This document shows, piece by piece, positions 52,245 through 61,225 of a stretch of DNA of 64,000 nt. The DNA comes from an uncultured Ruminococcus sp. (GTDB lineage: Bacteria; Bacillota; Clostridia; Oscillospirales; Ruminococcaceae), in contig CACZFN010000018.1 in NCBI GenBank assembly GCA_902780505.1, forward strand, positions 57,021 to 121,020. The letters run 5' to 3'. A model generated the notes under the pieces. It was not told the origin of the DNA and ran no database searches. It was given only the letters and a program-made list of their open reading frames with translations. A program made the translations under genes and the position numbers. Each line of letters opens with the position of its first letter. The stretch's first letter is position 1.

Positions 52245-53009
52245 ATGGAGAAACTTGATCTTCTGATAAAGTATCTGCTGTCAGAAAGAAACGATGTTGA
52301 CGGAATTGAGATACCAAACAATGATACGGATAAATTCCGCCTTTACAGAAGCCTTGTGAATATCCGCCCTGCTGTCAAGGCAGACGAGGATTATCTGCAA
52401 GCCGAGGACGAATATCTCACAGCCTTGACCGAGAGCAAGGGTATCACGGATATTGCAGACCTGACGCCAATAGAGGACGGCATTTATCTCTGGAAAGGCG
52501 ATATTACCACGCTCAAATGCGGTGCAATAGTCAACGCTGCCAATTCGGGAATGACGGGGTGCTGGCAACCGTGTCACTCCTGTATCGACAACTGTATCCA
52601 CACATTTGCAGGGGTACGGCTTCGTTACAAGTGCGGTCAGATCATGCAGACACAAGGTCATGAAGAACCCACGGGCAAGGCGAAGATCACGCCTGCCTAT
52701 AACCTGCCCTGTGACTATGTGATACACACCGTCGGACCTATCGTGCAGGGACGGCTCACGGACGAGCATTGCAGACTGCTTGAAAGCTCGTACAAGAGCT
52801 GTTTAGAGCTTGCCGTACAGAACGGTATCGGGAGTATCGCTTTCTGCTGTATCTCAACGGGCGTGTTCGGTTTTCCGCAGAATAAAGCGGCAGAGATTGC
52901 TGTCCGCACCGTCAGGGAGTTTCGCAGAAGCCACGACATACATGTGATCTTCAATGTGTTCAAGGAGGACGATCATGAAATTTACAAAAGACTACTCGGC
53001 GGAAATTGA
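52245..53009 (+). CDS. Zinc-dependent macrodomain ADP-ribosyl hydrolase
   Basis: The product has 254 residues. An N-terminal helical part (1-85) precedes the macrodomain. Markers are GDITTLKCGAIVNAANS, the Cys/His-rich CWQPCHSCIDNCIH loop that marks the zinc macrodomain class, and STGVFGFP for ADP-ribose binding. Family members remove ADP-ribose from proteins and usually sit next to a class M sirtuin, as here (35-base overlap). The typical partners GcvH-like carrier and lipoate ligase LplA2 are missing from this window. The gene starts 4 bases after the flavoprotein. Confidence 0.93.
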   Translation: MEKLDLLIKYLLSERNDVDGIEIPNNDTDKFRLYRSLVNIRPAVKADEDYLQAEDEYLTALTESKGITDIADLTPIEDGIYLWKGDITTLKCGAIVNAANSGMTGCWQPCHSCIDNCIHTFAGVRLRYKCGQIMQTQGHEEPTGKAKITPAYNLPCDYVIHTVGPIVQGRLTDEHCRLLESSYKSCLELAVQNGIGSIAFCCISTGVFGFPQNKAAEIAVRTVREFRRSHDIHVIFNVFKEDDHEIYKRLLGGN

Positions 53010-53823
53010 CCGTCTGAAAAAAGAAATACAGACCGCTGATGCGATCGTCATCGGTGCAGGTGCAGGACTTTCCACCGCCGCAGGCTTTACCTATTCGGGA
53101 GAGCGTTTGCAGAAGTATTTTGCTGATTTCGTGGAGAAATACGGCTTTCAGGATATGTATTCCGGCGGTTTTTATCCTTTTGAAACGTCCGAAGAAATGT
53201 GGGCGTACTGGTCACGCTACATCTACATCAACCGCTACAATGACGTGGACAACGGCACATACAAGACGCTGTTTGAACTGATGAAGGACAAGGACTATTT
53301 TGTTATAACAACGAATGTAGATCACCAATTCCAAAAGGCAGGCTTTGACAAAGAAAGACTGTTCTACACGCAGGGCGATTACGGCTTATTCCAATGCAGT
53401 GAACCGTGTCACGATCGGACCTATGACAATGAGGCAATCGTCAAGGACATGATCGAGTTTCAGGAGGATATGAAGATACCGACAGGGCTGATACCGAAAT
53501 GCCCGAAATGCGGCAAGCCTATGACGATGAACCTCAGAAGCGATGATAAGTTTGTAGAGGACGAGGGCTGGCACAGGGCAGCAAAGCGGTATGATGATTT
53601 CCTGCAAAAGCACGAAGGAAAGCATATCCTGTTTTTGGAGCTCGGAGTTGGCTACAATACGCCCGTTATCATCAAGTACCCGTTCTGGAAAATGACGGCG
53701 AAGAACCCGAACGCAGTATATTCCTGCCTGAATTTCGGTGAAGCGTATGCGCCCGATGAGATAGCAAAGCAGAGTATTCTTATAGGTGGGGATATTCGTG
53801 AGGTGCTGAAAAAATTGGCTTAA
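52975..53823 (+). CDS. Class M sirtuin (SirTM), protein ADP-ribosyltransferase
   Basis: NAD-using Sir2-fold protein of 282 residues. The GAGAGLSTAAG loop binds NAD. TTNVDHQFQKAG replaces the usual TQNID, and TQGD stands where deacetylases have the catalytic His-Gly. The His-to-Gln change is characteristic of SirTM enzymes, which mono-ADP-ribosylate lipoylated GcvH-like carriers in the systems described. CPKCGKP is a half zinc site. AAGGAGG lies 7 bases before the ATG at 52975, inside the macrodomain gene. With the carrier gene absent here, the target is unknown. Confidence 0.93.
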   Translation: MKFTKDYSAEIDRLKKEIQTADAIVIGAGAGLSTAAGFTYSGERLQKYFADFVEKYGFQDMYSGGFYPFETSEEMWAYWSRYIYINRYNDVDNGTYKTLFELMKDKDYFVITTNVDHQFQKAGFDKERLFYTQGDYGLFQCSEPCHDRTYDNEAIVKDMIEFQEDMKIPTGLIPKCPKCGKPMTMNLRSDDKFVEDEGWHRAAKRYDDFLQKHEGKHILFLELGVGYNTPVIIKYPFWKMTAKNPNAVYSCLNFGEAYAPDEIAKQSILIGGDIREVLKKLA

Positions 53824-53832
53824 TATTTATTC

Positions 53833-53870
53833 GAGCCTTGCTCTCTGTTTTGAGTACAAGGCTCATTTTA
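53833..53870 (+). terminator. Terminator of the sirtuin operon
   Basis: GAGCCTTG pairs with CAAGGCTC, followed by ATTTTA. Confidence 0.7.
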
Positions 53871-53974
53871 TGCCAATAGAGTATGTTGTTATTTCGGTAT
53901 GTTCCACAATGCCTGATAGGACTTGTATGGAACGGAAATCAGGTGTTCCAATAGGCTATGGATTATGGGGTAGC

Positions 53975-54988
53975 TTACTCCAATGGAAAAGTAATCTCCC
54001 AATCACCTGAAGTATAACCCTGTGCAGTTACAAATTCACCTTGCAGAGTGCATTTGCACAGCTCGTCATAAGAAACAGGTATGATCTGTTCCATATAATT
54101 GTCCTTGTTTGTATCATCAGAATAATAAAATCCAAATTCTGTGGTTTCACCTATTTGGACACCATTGTTATCGCAAAGCTCGATAAAGCCGTGACTATCG
54201 GTATGAGAGTTGTCTTCATATCGTGTCAGGATATGAAGTGCGCCGTCAAAGTATCCGATATTCATTACAGAGACATTTGGTGCGGGAGTGCAAAGCGTTT
54301 GTTCGGAAGGAATCAGAAACCGATACTCCTGGGGATCGGGAAGCTCGTCATAGGAAAATCCACCACTGATTTCACTTCGTGTCATGGTCTGTGGTTCATA
54401 AGGGATATTGCTCATATCAATAGCTTCAAGTGCCGTCTTCGTTTTTATTTTGCCCGTCATCATCTCATGAACGGAGAAAGTGACCTTACCATTTGGCATA
54501 GCGCTGCCGTCCATTGTTTCCAAATGCACCACAAAATAGGCAGTATGGGAATCAACATCATATTCCGAGAAGCTGCAATGACCTGTCATATCATGGGGAA
54601 CATTGATGTGATAGCTGTCATACAGATCCCAATCACCGTCAGGACAAGTACCTGTTGTATCGTGCATTGCAAGATATACGCTCGCTTCACTTCCATTACG
54701 TTCAGCAGAGATGACCGTCATTTCAATTCCATTATCTTCACAGGTTTTCTGTACCGGTTTGAATGTCTGTGCAACAGAAGGAGCAATATGGTACAGGATA
54801 TTGTACGCAGGATCGACACCAAATGCTGTCAGTGTCGGGAGAGGACAAATAATCAGTGCTGCCGCCGCAGCTATCGAAATGATCCTTTTTGTCCATTTTC
54901 GATGTGTGATCGCTTTTCTCGGTATATCAACATCAAGATAACGATCATCGATCATTCCAACCGCATTCATAAATGTATCAGTTTTCAT
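53975..54988 (-). CDS. Anti-sigma-like membrane protein (DUF4179-type)
   Basis: The product has 337 residues. A short cytoplasmic part (1-32) is followed by a TM helix (about 34-55) and a large extracytoplasmic domain. Features like AERNGSEASVYLAMHD resemble the DUF4179 sensor domains often paired with ECF sigma factors. It overlaps the sigma gene by 4 bases. It should bind the sigma factor through its N-terminus; the signal is unknown. Confidence 0.82.
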   Translation of the reverse strand: MKTDTFMNAVGMIDDRYLDVDIPRKAITHRKWTKRIISIAAAAALIICPLPTLTAFGVDPAYNILYHIAPSVAQTFKPVQKTCEDNGIEMTVISAERNGSEASVYLAMHDTTGTCPDGDWDLYDSYHINVPHDMTGHCSFSEYDVDSHTAYFVVHLETMDGSAMPNGKVTFSVHEMMTGKIKTKTALEAIDMSNIPYEPQTMTRSEISGGFSYDELPDPQEYRFLIPSEQTLCTPAPNVSVMNIGYFDGALHILTRYEDNSHTDSHGFIELCDNNGVQIGETTEFGFYYSDDTNKDNYMEQIIPVSYDELCKCTLQGEFVTAQGYTSGDWEITFPLE

Positions 54989-55542
54989 AGATAATTCTCC
55001 TTTTTCAATCTGTCGTAGAGCTTTTTGCGTATTCGGAACAGCATGGATTTAACTTTGCTTTCAGAAAAGCTGTGATAATCAGCGATTTCCGTAATTGATT
55101 GCATATACCAGTAACGCCGGACAAATACATTTCGTTCTATATCAGATATACTTTCAAGAAAGCGATTGATCTCATCTGCCAGAGCCTGTTCAGATACTTG
55201 CTGTTCAACATTCTGCTCAGATTGCAGCCAGTCTGCAACTTCTTCAAATACGACTCTTACCTCATTTGCCCCACGCTTCATTGTTTTCTCAGAGCGAACA
55301 CGCTTCAAACTGATGTTTCTTGTCAGTCTGCCGAGAAATGTTTGCAGGCGTTCGGGAATATGTGGGGGAATGCTGTTCCAAGCTGCAAGCCAAGTGTCGT
55401 TAAGAGCTTCATCAGCATCTTCGTGGATGTGTAAGATACGAATCGCTATTGACCGACAGTATTTCGTATATTTACGTTCAGTTTGAGAAATAGCATCTTC
55501 ATTGCGTTTCAAGTACATTTCTATAATCTGTTGATCTTCCAC
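54985..55542 (-). CDS. ECF RNA polymerase sigma factor
   Basis: The product has 185 residues. Region 2 (about 10-80) has DADEALNDTWLAAWN and the tail LTRNISLKRVR, and region 4 (about 125-180) has MQSITEIADYHSFSESKVKSML. It starts with GTG, supported by GAGGAGG 7 bases upstream. A TGCAACC sequence (55613-55607, minus) upstream resembles ECF -35 boxes and may give autoregulation. The anti-sigma gene follows with overlap. Confidence 0.9.
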   Translation of the reverse strand: MEDQQIIEMYLKRNEDAISQTERKYTKYCRSIAIRILHIHEDADEALNDTWLAAWNSIPPHIPERLQTFLGRLTRNISLKRVRSEKTMKRGANEVRVVFEEVADWLQSEQNVEQQVSEQALADEINRFLESISDIERNVFVRRYWYMQSITEIADYHSFSESKVKSMLFRIRKKLYDRLKKENYL

Positions 55543-55683
55543 GATGTTCCTCCTCTCATGTGTGATTAGAAGCTTCTACTATACTACTACCCCAATAGGG
55601 CACATTGGTTGCATACATTTCAAAATTTCTTTTCTCAATTATAGCACACGAGGAAAATAAAGACAAGATAATGTCAATCACCT

Positions 55684-55731
55684 AAAAAGAAAAAGCCTTA
55701 TCCCCGTATCACACAGGAATAAGACCTTTCC
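55684..55731 (-). terminator. Terminator after the small ORF at 55.8 kb
   Basis: On the minus strand CTTATTCC pairs with GGGATAAG, followed by CTTTTTCTTTTT. Confidence 0.75.
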
Positions 55732-55750
55732 TCAATCGGTATCTATGCGA

Positions 55751-55981
55751 TTACTCCTGCACTTCTCTCATCAGAGCCACGCTGTCCTTGAAGCCGACCT
55801 TGTAGGCAGCTCTCATTTCAGCAGCAGCGGTATCGCTCACGCAGTCAAGATTTTTGTGGAATATATCGATCTGCTCCTCACTCAACGAATCTTCAAACGG
55901 TATACAGAGCTTGCCCCACTCGTCCGAAAACTCAGCGGAGTGGATTTCACCCTGTCTGTAACCCAACATCGCATCAATCAT
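55751..55981 (-). CDS. Small conserved-looking hypothetical protein
   Basis: The product has 76 residues, helical and acidic (SLSEEQIDIFHKNLDCV, AYKVGFKDSVALM). No family is recognised. The ATG at 55981 is favoured by AAAGGA upstream; the longer frame to 56083 has no site and a different composition. A strong terminator follows, so it is likely expressed. It lies beside recombinase relics and may be mobile-element cargo. Confidence 0.65.
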   Translation of the reverse strand: MIDAMLGYRQGEIHSAEFSDEWGKLCIPFEDSLSEEQIDIFHKNLDCVSDTAAAEMRAAYKVGFKDSVALMREVQE

Positions 55982-56134
55982 TTGTATCTGTCCTTTCGGT
56001 TTTATTGCTGTAAAACCAACCGTCCAAACATAACCCAAATAATCGTTGCTAAGGTGTTGCCTACGGCACGCCGATCGCAGCACTCCGCCATATTTTGAAA
56101 ACGGCGGAAAATCACCGTTTCCTTATATACTGAA

Positions 56135-56590
56135 TTATACCTCAATGCCATTTTCATCACTCACATAGACCGCTTCGAGCATAACCGCCGCAAGCTCGTG
56201 CTTTTCGGGAATGGAGAGCTTGTCCCAATACTTCATCGGCTTTTCCAAAGGCGCGGTATTAACCGTCCTGCGCTTACGAGCCTTTGCCTGCATCTTACGC
56301 TCCAAAGCCGCCTTCTGTTCGTGCATCTCATTGACCGTGTTTTGAATATACTCAAACAGCACCGTATCGGCATCACCGAGCTTTTTCATCAGCTTGCGAA
56401 TTTCTTCATCTATCTTGATTATCTCAGCCCTAAACGCTTCGGTGTCGGCATCGGGAACATCTGCACTTCGCTTTGCGATAACAAGCTGATCGATACGGTC
56501 ACGCATCGCCTGCAGGGCAGCACTCTCGACTTCTTCACACAGCCTTTCTTGCGGTATGCTCCCGAATCTCTGAGGTATCTGTACATTCAG
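56135..56590 (-). pseudogene. Large serine recombinase, C-terminal fragment
   Basis: An open frame runs from just after a TAG (56593-56591) to the stop at 56135 and lacks a proper start. It matches the C-terminal coiled-coil end of large serine recombinases: SIPQERLCEEVE, a long Lys/Glu-rich helix and MKYWDKLSIPEKHELAAVML. The catalytic N-terminus and zinc ribbon are missing. Together with the relic at 50.1 kb it brackets the sirtuin and ECF genes. Confidence 0.75.
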
Positions 56591-56712
56591 CTATTGCACG
56601 GACTTGACGAGTGCAGTGACGAGGACGATTAATCAAAAAAGGCTTTGCATAAAGAGTGCGCTCATGTAGAAGTTTTCCAAACTACTATATACAAGACCTT
56701 TACAGCAGGCTA

Positions 56713-56754
56713 TAAAAAAGCAGATGCTTTCACGGTAGAAAGCATCTGCTTTTT
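56713..56754 (-). terminator. Terminator of the metallophosphoesterase operon
   Basis: A perfect stem AAAGCAGATGCTTT and complement (56717-56752 region), followed on the minus strand by TTTTTTATAG. Confidence 0.88.
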
Positions 56755-56755
56755 G

Positions 56756-58516
56756 CTATGTTATAGACTCCAGTGGTATCTGCTTCGACTCCCATGTGCT
56801 GTCGGCGTGAATGGTAATCAGTTCAGCACCACGCTGTTTTGTCTCCTTTTCAATGCCGGGCATTGCGAGGTAGTCAATGCTCATGCCGTAGGTCAAGCGG
56901 ATTCCCTTGTACTCGATAGATGCATTGTTGTAGTGGTCATGTCCGCAGAAGAATCCCGTCGTGCTGCCAAGCTCAAGGGCGGTATCGAACATCTTGCTCG
57001 GATAGTCGGAGCTGCACACAAGATCGTTGGTGATACCACCGTGGTCACCTGGGTTCTCACCGTAGAAGTATTTCACCTCGTCGCTGCCGTCAAGATAAAG
57101 CTCGGTAGCTGTCTTGTACTCCTGTAACGGAATATGGAAGAACACCATTGAATTTACCGTGTGACCTGCCTCGGCATTCATTCGATTGACCTCATCGGCG
57201 TACCAGTCCACCTGATCGTCGTGGATATAGTCATAGACGTTTATGCCCTCGCCCGTGTAGGCGTTTGAGTCTATCATGAAAAGTCCCGTGTTCAGTGTGC
57301 CGTCAGCGTTTCGTATCTCGATAAGCTGATTGTTTCTGCCCATGACATCGGGCTGGGTGTAGGGGTAAAGCAGATTGCCCGAAGTCTTGAAAGACAGCGA
57401 CTTGTAGACCTCATTCAGCTCCTGCTTATTAGCAGATGCAAGCGACTCGGTATCGTGGTTGCCGTAGGTGAATGCCCACGGGATGCCCGTGTTTCGCATA
57501 AACGCTGCAAACTGCCCCACAGGTGCGGTGTTGTTGAGCGACATGGACATTATCCCCAGCGGAAAGCTAAGGTCACCCGTGACCACAACAAGGTCAGGGT
57601 GGGTGTGCTCTATCTCCGCATAGCAAGCCTTCAGCGCCTTTATGTCCTTGCGATAGGAGTACAGACTTCCGCCTATGTGAATGTCGGTCAGGTGGAGTAT
57701 CTTGAAATCGTCTGTGGTTTTGGTTATGGTGTAAACTCCCGTTTCGTCATTGTATTCTATCTTGTGAGTGTTATGCTCGACAACGGGAACGGAATTGATG
57801 TAGCTTTGGGTGTACCATGTGTCCTGCTGCAAGACCATAAAGCCGGATACCGCAACTGCAACAGCCGTATAGACCGCTATTCTCGGCTTGTTGATGACGA
57901 TATTTCTGAATGTGACCTTGCGTCTTAATGTGAAATCATAGACTATGACGAGCAGTCCAAAAAATATCCCTGCTATCATAAAGACATTTCCGGGGTACGC
58001 TATATCTTTGCTCTTTATGACCGTGAATGTCGTAACGCCAAGCCAGTAGACCGCCGAAAAAATCGTAATGCCAATGATGTGCTTTTTGTACTTGTCCTTA
58101 TCGGGAATATTTATCCTCCGCCTTATCATTTTAAGGCTGAGGATATTTTTTATCAGCAGAAATACGGGTATCTCGATAACGATGCTGTTATTAAAGAAGT
58201 TTTCCGCAAATTCAGCCGACTTTGAATTGCCGAAGAAGTAAAAGCTAAGTTCAGATGCCACAAACACAAACACCACCGCAAACAGCAGTGCAATGCCGTT
58301 GAGCAGACGCTTTGCGTACTTGTCAGAGCGCTTTCGCAGATACTTGTATGAATCGGTATCATATTTGCACTCCTCGGCGGCTTTCTCGGTTTTCAGATAT
58401 TTTCGGAACGGGAACGATGCTATAAAAAGGTCAAGGGCTATAACAAACAGAACACCTGCAGCAGCACAAACACTGCAAATGCCGATGTAAAATATATCCT
58501 CAGGCGCTGTTTCCAT
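56756..58516 (-). CDS. Membrane metallophosphoesterase
   Basis: The product has 586 residues. About six TM helices fill residues 10-230 and are followed by a calcineurin-like phosphoesterase domain. Metal motifs are LTDIHIGG (D-x-H), VVTGDLSF (GD), YGNHDTES (GNHD) and FCGHDHYN (GHxH). The domain likely faces outside. The substrate is unknown; a phospholipid or nucleotide is possible. The ATG at 58516 has AAGGAG only 2 bases before it, which is tight, and lies inside the end of the upstream gene (79-base overlap), so translation may be coupled. Confidence 0.9.
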   Translation of the reverse strand: METAPEDIFYIGICSVCAAAGVLFVIALDLFIASFPFRKYLKTEKAAEECKYDTDSYKYLRKRSDKYAKRLLNGIALLFAVVFVFVASELSFYFFGNSKSAEFAENFFNNSIVIEIPVFLLIKNILSLKMIRRRINIPDKDKYKKHIIGITIFSAVYWLGVTTFTVIKSKDIAYPGNVFMIAGIFFGLLVIVYDFTLRRKVTFRNIVINKPRIAVYTAVAVAVSGFMVLQQDTWYTQSYINSVPVVEHNTHKIEYNDETGVYTITKTTDDFKILHLTDIHIGGSLYSYRKDIKALKACYAEIEHTHPDLVVVTGDLSFPLGIMSMSLNNTAPVGQFAAFMRNTGIPWAFTYGNHDTESLASANKQELNEVYKSLSFKTSGNLLYPYTQPDVMGRNNQLIEIRNADGTLNTGLFMIDSNAYTGEGINVYDYIHDDQVDWYADEVNRMNAEAGHTVNSMVFFHIPLQEYKTATELYLDGSDEVKYFYGENPGDHGGITNDLVCSSDYPSKMFDTALELGSTTGFFCGHDHYNNASIEYKGIRLTYGMSIDYLAMPGIEKETKQRGAELITIHADSTWESKQIPLESIT

Positions 58517-58830
58517 ATCTCCTTTTTCAGCGGACGAATATCAACAGCCTGTGTTTCGCCGCGCCATTTTTCGGCACTGTCCGAAGGGTAGCCTGCAAGC
58601 TCTGCCATCTGCGAGAGTTTGCCGTACCTGCCCAGCAATTCCTCCAAAGCCTCGTCCTCGTGGCGGTCAGACCTTATCTTGTCAAACTCTGTGTTAAGTG
58701 CCTGTGTTATTTTATCCTGTGCCTGCGTGACCTCCTCGGAATAAGGAATGTCATCAAACATCATATCAACGACCGCTTTTATCTTGCGGTTGAGTGTGTT
58801 CTGTTCATTCTTCTTTTTTATCAGCTTCAT
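58438..58830 (-). CDS. Permease-prefix-like protein with C-terminal TM
   Basis: The product has 130 residues. A helical cytoplasmic part (about 1-95), with acidic and basic blocks and SQMAELAGYPSDSAEKWR, is followed by one TM helix (about 110-130) that ends at the stop. It resembles the DUF1700/permease-prefix helical proteins that act with PadR regulators, but the match is loose. The start at 58830 is chosen for AAAGGA. The end overlaps the metallophosphoesterase start by 79 bases in a different frame. Confidence 0.7.
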   Translation of the reverse strand: MKLIKKKNEQNTLNRKIKAVVDMMFDDIPYSEEVTQAQDKITQALNTEFDKIRSDRHEDEALEELLGRYGKLSQMAELAGYPSDSAEKWRGETQAVDIRPLKKEIWKQRLRIYFTSAFAVFVLLQVFCLL

Positions 58831-59131
58831 TCGCACCATTCCTTTCTTTGATTTTTTCAAACAGCTTCATGCCCTTTGCTTTTGCAATACCCACACATTT
58901 TCGTATCACTTCAAGTATCAGCAGCATTACCGCCGTGATAAATGCCCCGAACAATATTCCAAAGATAACAGCTATCACACGGCTCTCGGTCATAGGATAA
59001 AACTGCTTGTATATCTCGATACCGCTGAGCAGCCCCGTGATAAATGCAATATATATCTTAAAGCCACGCCTTATCTTAAAAAAGACGCTGACTGCTTTTT
59101 TAGACCTGTCTATCGCTTTTTTCCTGTCCAT
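58805..59131 (-). CDS. Small two-TM membrane protein
   Basis: The product has 108 residues. A basic N-terminus (1-25) precedes TM1 (about 26-45) and TM2 (about 52-78), followed by a charged tail (KEKIKERNG). No family is recognised. It overlaps the next gene by 26 bases and starts the metallophosphoesterase operon. The ATG at 59131 is preferred over 59137 for ribosome-site spacing. Confidence 0.7.
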   Translation of the reverse strand: MDRKKAIDRSKKAVSVFFKIRRGFKIYIAFITGLLSGIEIYKQFYPMTESRVIAVIFGILFGAFITAVMLLILEVIRKCVGIAKAKGMKLFEKIKERNGANEADKKEE

Positions 59132-59156
59132 AGGCATTGTCCTTTCCTTTTCTATT

Positions 59157-59186
59157 ATTATAGCAGATTTTTCTAATCAGTGTCAA
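59157..59186 (-). promoter_or_regulatory. Promoter of the metallophosphoesterase operon
   Basis: On the minus strand TTGACA (59186-59181), 18 bases, TATAAT (59162-59157). Confidence 0.8.
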
Positions 59187-59207
59187 GCTGACAAAAGAGC
59201 CGAGGAA

Positions 59208-59236
59208 TTGACGAAAACCGCCGTATATGCTATAAT
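59208..59236 (+). promoter_or_regulatory. Promoter of the two-component system
   Basis: TTGACG (59208-59213), 17 bases, TATAAT (59231-59236). It is divergent from the metallophosphoesterase operon. Confidence 0.8.
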
Positions 59237-59291
59237 TATAAGAGGTAAGGCTCAAAACCTAAAGAAAATTTTATATATTTGAGGAAGAAAA

Positions 59292-59978
59292 ATGTCTGAT
59301 GAATACATACTGATAGTTGACGATGACAGCGATATACGAAATCTGCTGGGAATCTACCTTGAAAACGAGGGGTACAACTATATCAAATGCGACAACGCTT
59401 TGAAGGCACTCGATGTGCTTGAAAAATCAAAAGTTGTGCTGATACTCCTTGATGTGATGATGCCGCAGATGGACGGCATTTCCGCCTGCATGAAAATCCG
59501 GGAGAAAACCAATGCACCGATCATTTTCATTTCCGCAAAATCCGAGGATATGGATATTGTAAACGGGCTGATGTCGGGCGGCGATGATTATGTCACAAAG
59601 CCGTTTGATCCCGTTCTGCTGATGACGAGGGTGAAAGCACAGATACGGCGGTTCAGGCAGTACAACACTCCTGCGGACAAGCCCGACACTCTGCAATATG
59701 ATGACATTACGCTGAACACCGAAACACACCGGGTTTGGATCAGCGGTACGGAGATACAGCTCACGTTCAAGGAGTATGAGATACTTGAACTTCTCCTCCG
59801 CAACCGAAACAATGTACTGTCTATGAAACAGATATATGAAAAGGTGTGGCACGAGGAATTCATCGGTGCAGAGAATACCGTGATGATGCACATTGCAAAC
59901 CTCCGCAAAAAGCTGGACTTCGACAAGTCGGGCAGAAACATCATCAAGACGGTATGGGGACGGGGTTACAAGATATGA
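59292..59978 (+). CDS. OmpR-family response regulator
   Basis: Cytoplasmic regulator of 228 residues. The REC domain (about 4-118) has the Asp in LLDVMMPQMDG, Ser in ISAKS and Lys in TKPFD. The C-terminal winged helix (about 130-226) has LTFKEYEILELLL and NTVMMHIANLRKKL. It is VanR/PhoB-like. The kinase gene overlaps its stop by 4 bases. Regulation of the divergent metallophosphoesterase operon is plausible from position alone. Confidence 0.95.
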   Translation: MSDEYILIVDDDSDIRNLLGIYLENEGYNYIKCDNALKALDVLEKSKVVLILLDVMMPQMDGISACMKIREKTNAPIIFISAKSEDMDIVNGLMSGGDDYVTKPFDPVLLMTRVKAQIRRFRQYNTPADKPDTLQYDDITLNTETHRVWISGTEIQLTFKEYEILELLLRNRNNVLSMKQIYEKVWHEEFIGAENTVMMHIANLRKKLDFDKSGRNIIKTVWGRGYKI

Positions 59979-61225
59979 AGAAAGAACCTGTTTTCCTGAT
60001 CGGCGGAATCCTGACAGGACTTCTTGCGGCAACGCCGTTCCTGTCGCTGGGTTCTGCCTGTATGAGCATTTATAACAGCCGCCTGATGATGATACCGTTC
60101 ATTTTGGCGGCAATAGGGGTGTTTGCACTGATACAGTTTATCGTGTCAAGAAAGCGTTTTCAGACGCTGAAAAACTTTTATCTGCTGTCGGCTGTTCTGG
60201 CATTCGGCTCGCTGATCGTGCTGACAAGAATTGTCTTAGGTGTGGGCGAGGGGCTTATCACAAAGCTGGCAAAGAATTTTTCAGACGAGCAGAACAGTGT
60301 GTTCGGGCTTATCGTTTTATACGGTATTCTGCTTATCAGCATAATTATTTTTGTGGCGATATTCGGGCTGATAACAAAGCACAAGTCGGAGTATATCGGG
60401 AAAATTTCTGATGATGTCAGCAGAATAGCCAAAAACGGTGCTGATATTCATGTTGAGGAAAAGGGCAATGACGAGCTGACAGTTTTGAGCCGAAGCATCA
60501 ACCAGATGAATGCAGATTTGCAGGAAAACAAGCTCCGTCAGCAGAAAGCCGAACAGCAGAAGAATGAGCTGATCTCAAATGTATCCCACGACCTGCGAAG
60601 TCCGCTGACTTCTATCATGGGCTATGTTCAGCTTTTGAAAAGTTACAGTGACCGCAATGACGAGAAGTTTTCCGAGTATATCGAGGTCACTGACAGGCGG
60701 CTAAAGGGACTGAACGGTCTGATAAACGAGCTGTTTGAACTGACGAAAATGGATTCGCCCGACTTCCACCTGAATACAGAGCAGGGAGATGTGACGGCTT
60801 TTATCAAGCAATTTGGCTATGAGATGAAAGCACTGTTGCAGCAGAACAACTTGAGTCTTGAAACTCGCATTGATGATGAGCCGTTCATCACAGATGTGGA
60901 CTTTGACAGACTTGCAAGAGTCATGGAAAACCTCTTTGCGAACGTGATAAAATATGCCGAGCCGCACACCGATGTAAGGCTTGAAAGCAAGGTCGGCTCT
61001 GACAGCGTCAGCATTTCGCTGTCAAACACGATCCGCAAAGGGGCAGAGGTCAGCGCAGAGGATATGTTTGACCGCTTTTACCGTGACGATCATTCAAGGA
61101 CAGACACCGACAGCGCAGGTCTTGGGCTTGCGATAGCAAAGAAGATAGTCGAGCTGCACGGCGGTGAGATTTCGGCAAAGGCTGACAATAACGTGATAAC
61201 TGTGACTGTCGTGCTGATGAAGTAA
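59975..61225 (+). CDS. Sensor histidine kinase
   Basis: Membrane kinase of 416 residues. Three to four TM helices (near 6-25, 30-50, 65-85 and 100-130) leave no large outer sensor. HAMP-like and linker parts lead to HisKA with the phospho-His in NVSHDLRSPLTS, then HATPase_c with MENLFANVIKYA and GLGLAIAKKIV. Such intramembrane-sensing kinases of the VanS/BceS type respond to envelope stress or antibiotics. The ATG overlaps the regulator's stop. Its 3' end overlaps a mobilization-gene relic on the other strand. Confidence 0.95.
   Translation: MKKEPVFLIGGILTGLLAATPFLSLGSACMSIYNSRLMMIPFILAAIGVFALIQFIVSRKRFQTLKNFYLLSAVLAFGSLIVLTRIVLGVGEGLITKLAKNFSDEQNSVFGLIVLYGILLISIIIFVAIFGLITKHKSEYIGKISDDVSRIAKNGADIHVEEKGNDELTVLSRSINQMNADLQENKLRQQKAEQQKNELISNVSHDLRSPLTSIMGYVQLLKSYSDRNDEKFSEYIEVTDRRLKGLNGLINELFELTKMDSPDFHLNTEQGDVTAFIKQFGYEMKALLQQNNLSLETRIDDEPFITDVDFDRLARVMENLFANVIKYAEPHTDVRLESKVGSDSVSISLSNTIRKGAEVSAEDMFDRFYRDDHSRTDTDSAGLGLAIAKKIVELHGGEISAKADNNVITVTVVLMK

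Noticed and set aside
54041-54994. Plus-strand open frame of 317 codons opposite the anti-sigma-like gene
   Set aside because: It mirrors the real minus-strand gene, which has overlap coupling to its sigma factor; the plus frame shows no known motif or start site.
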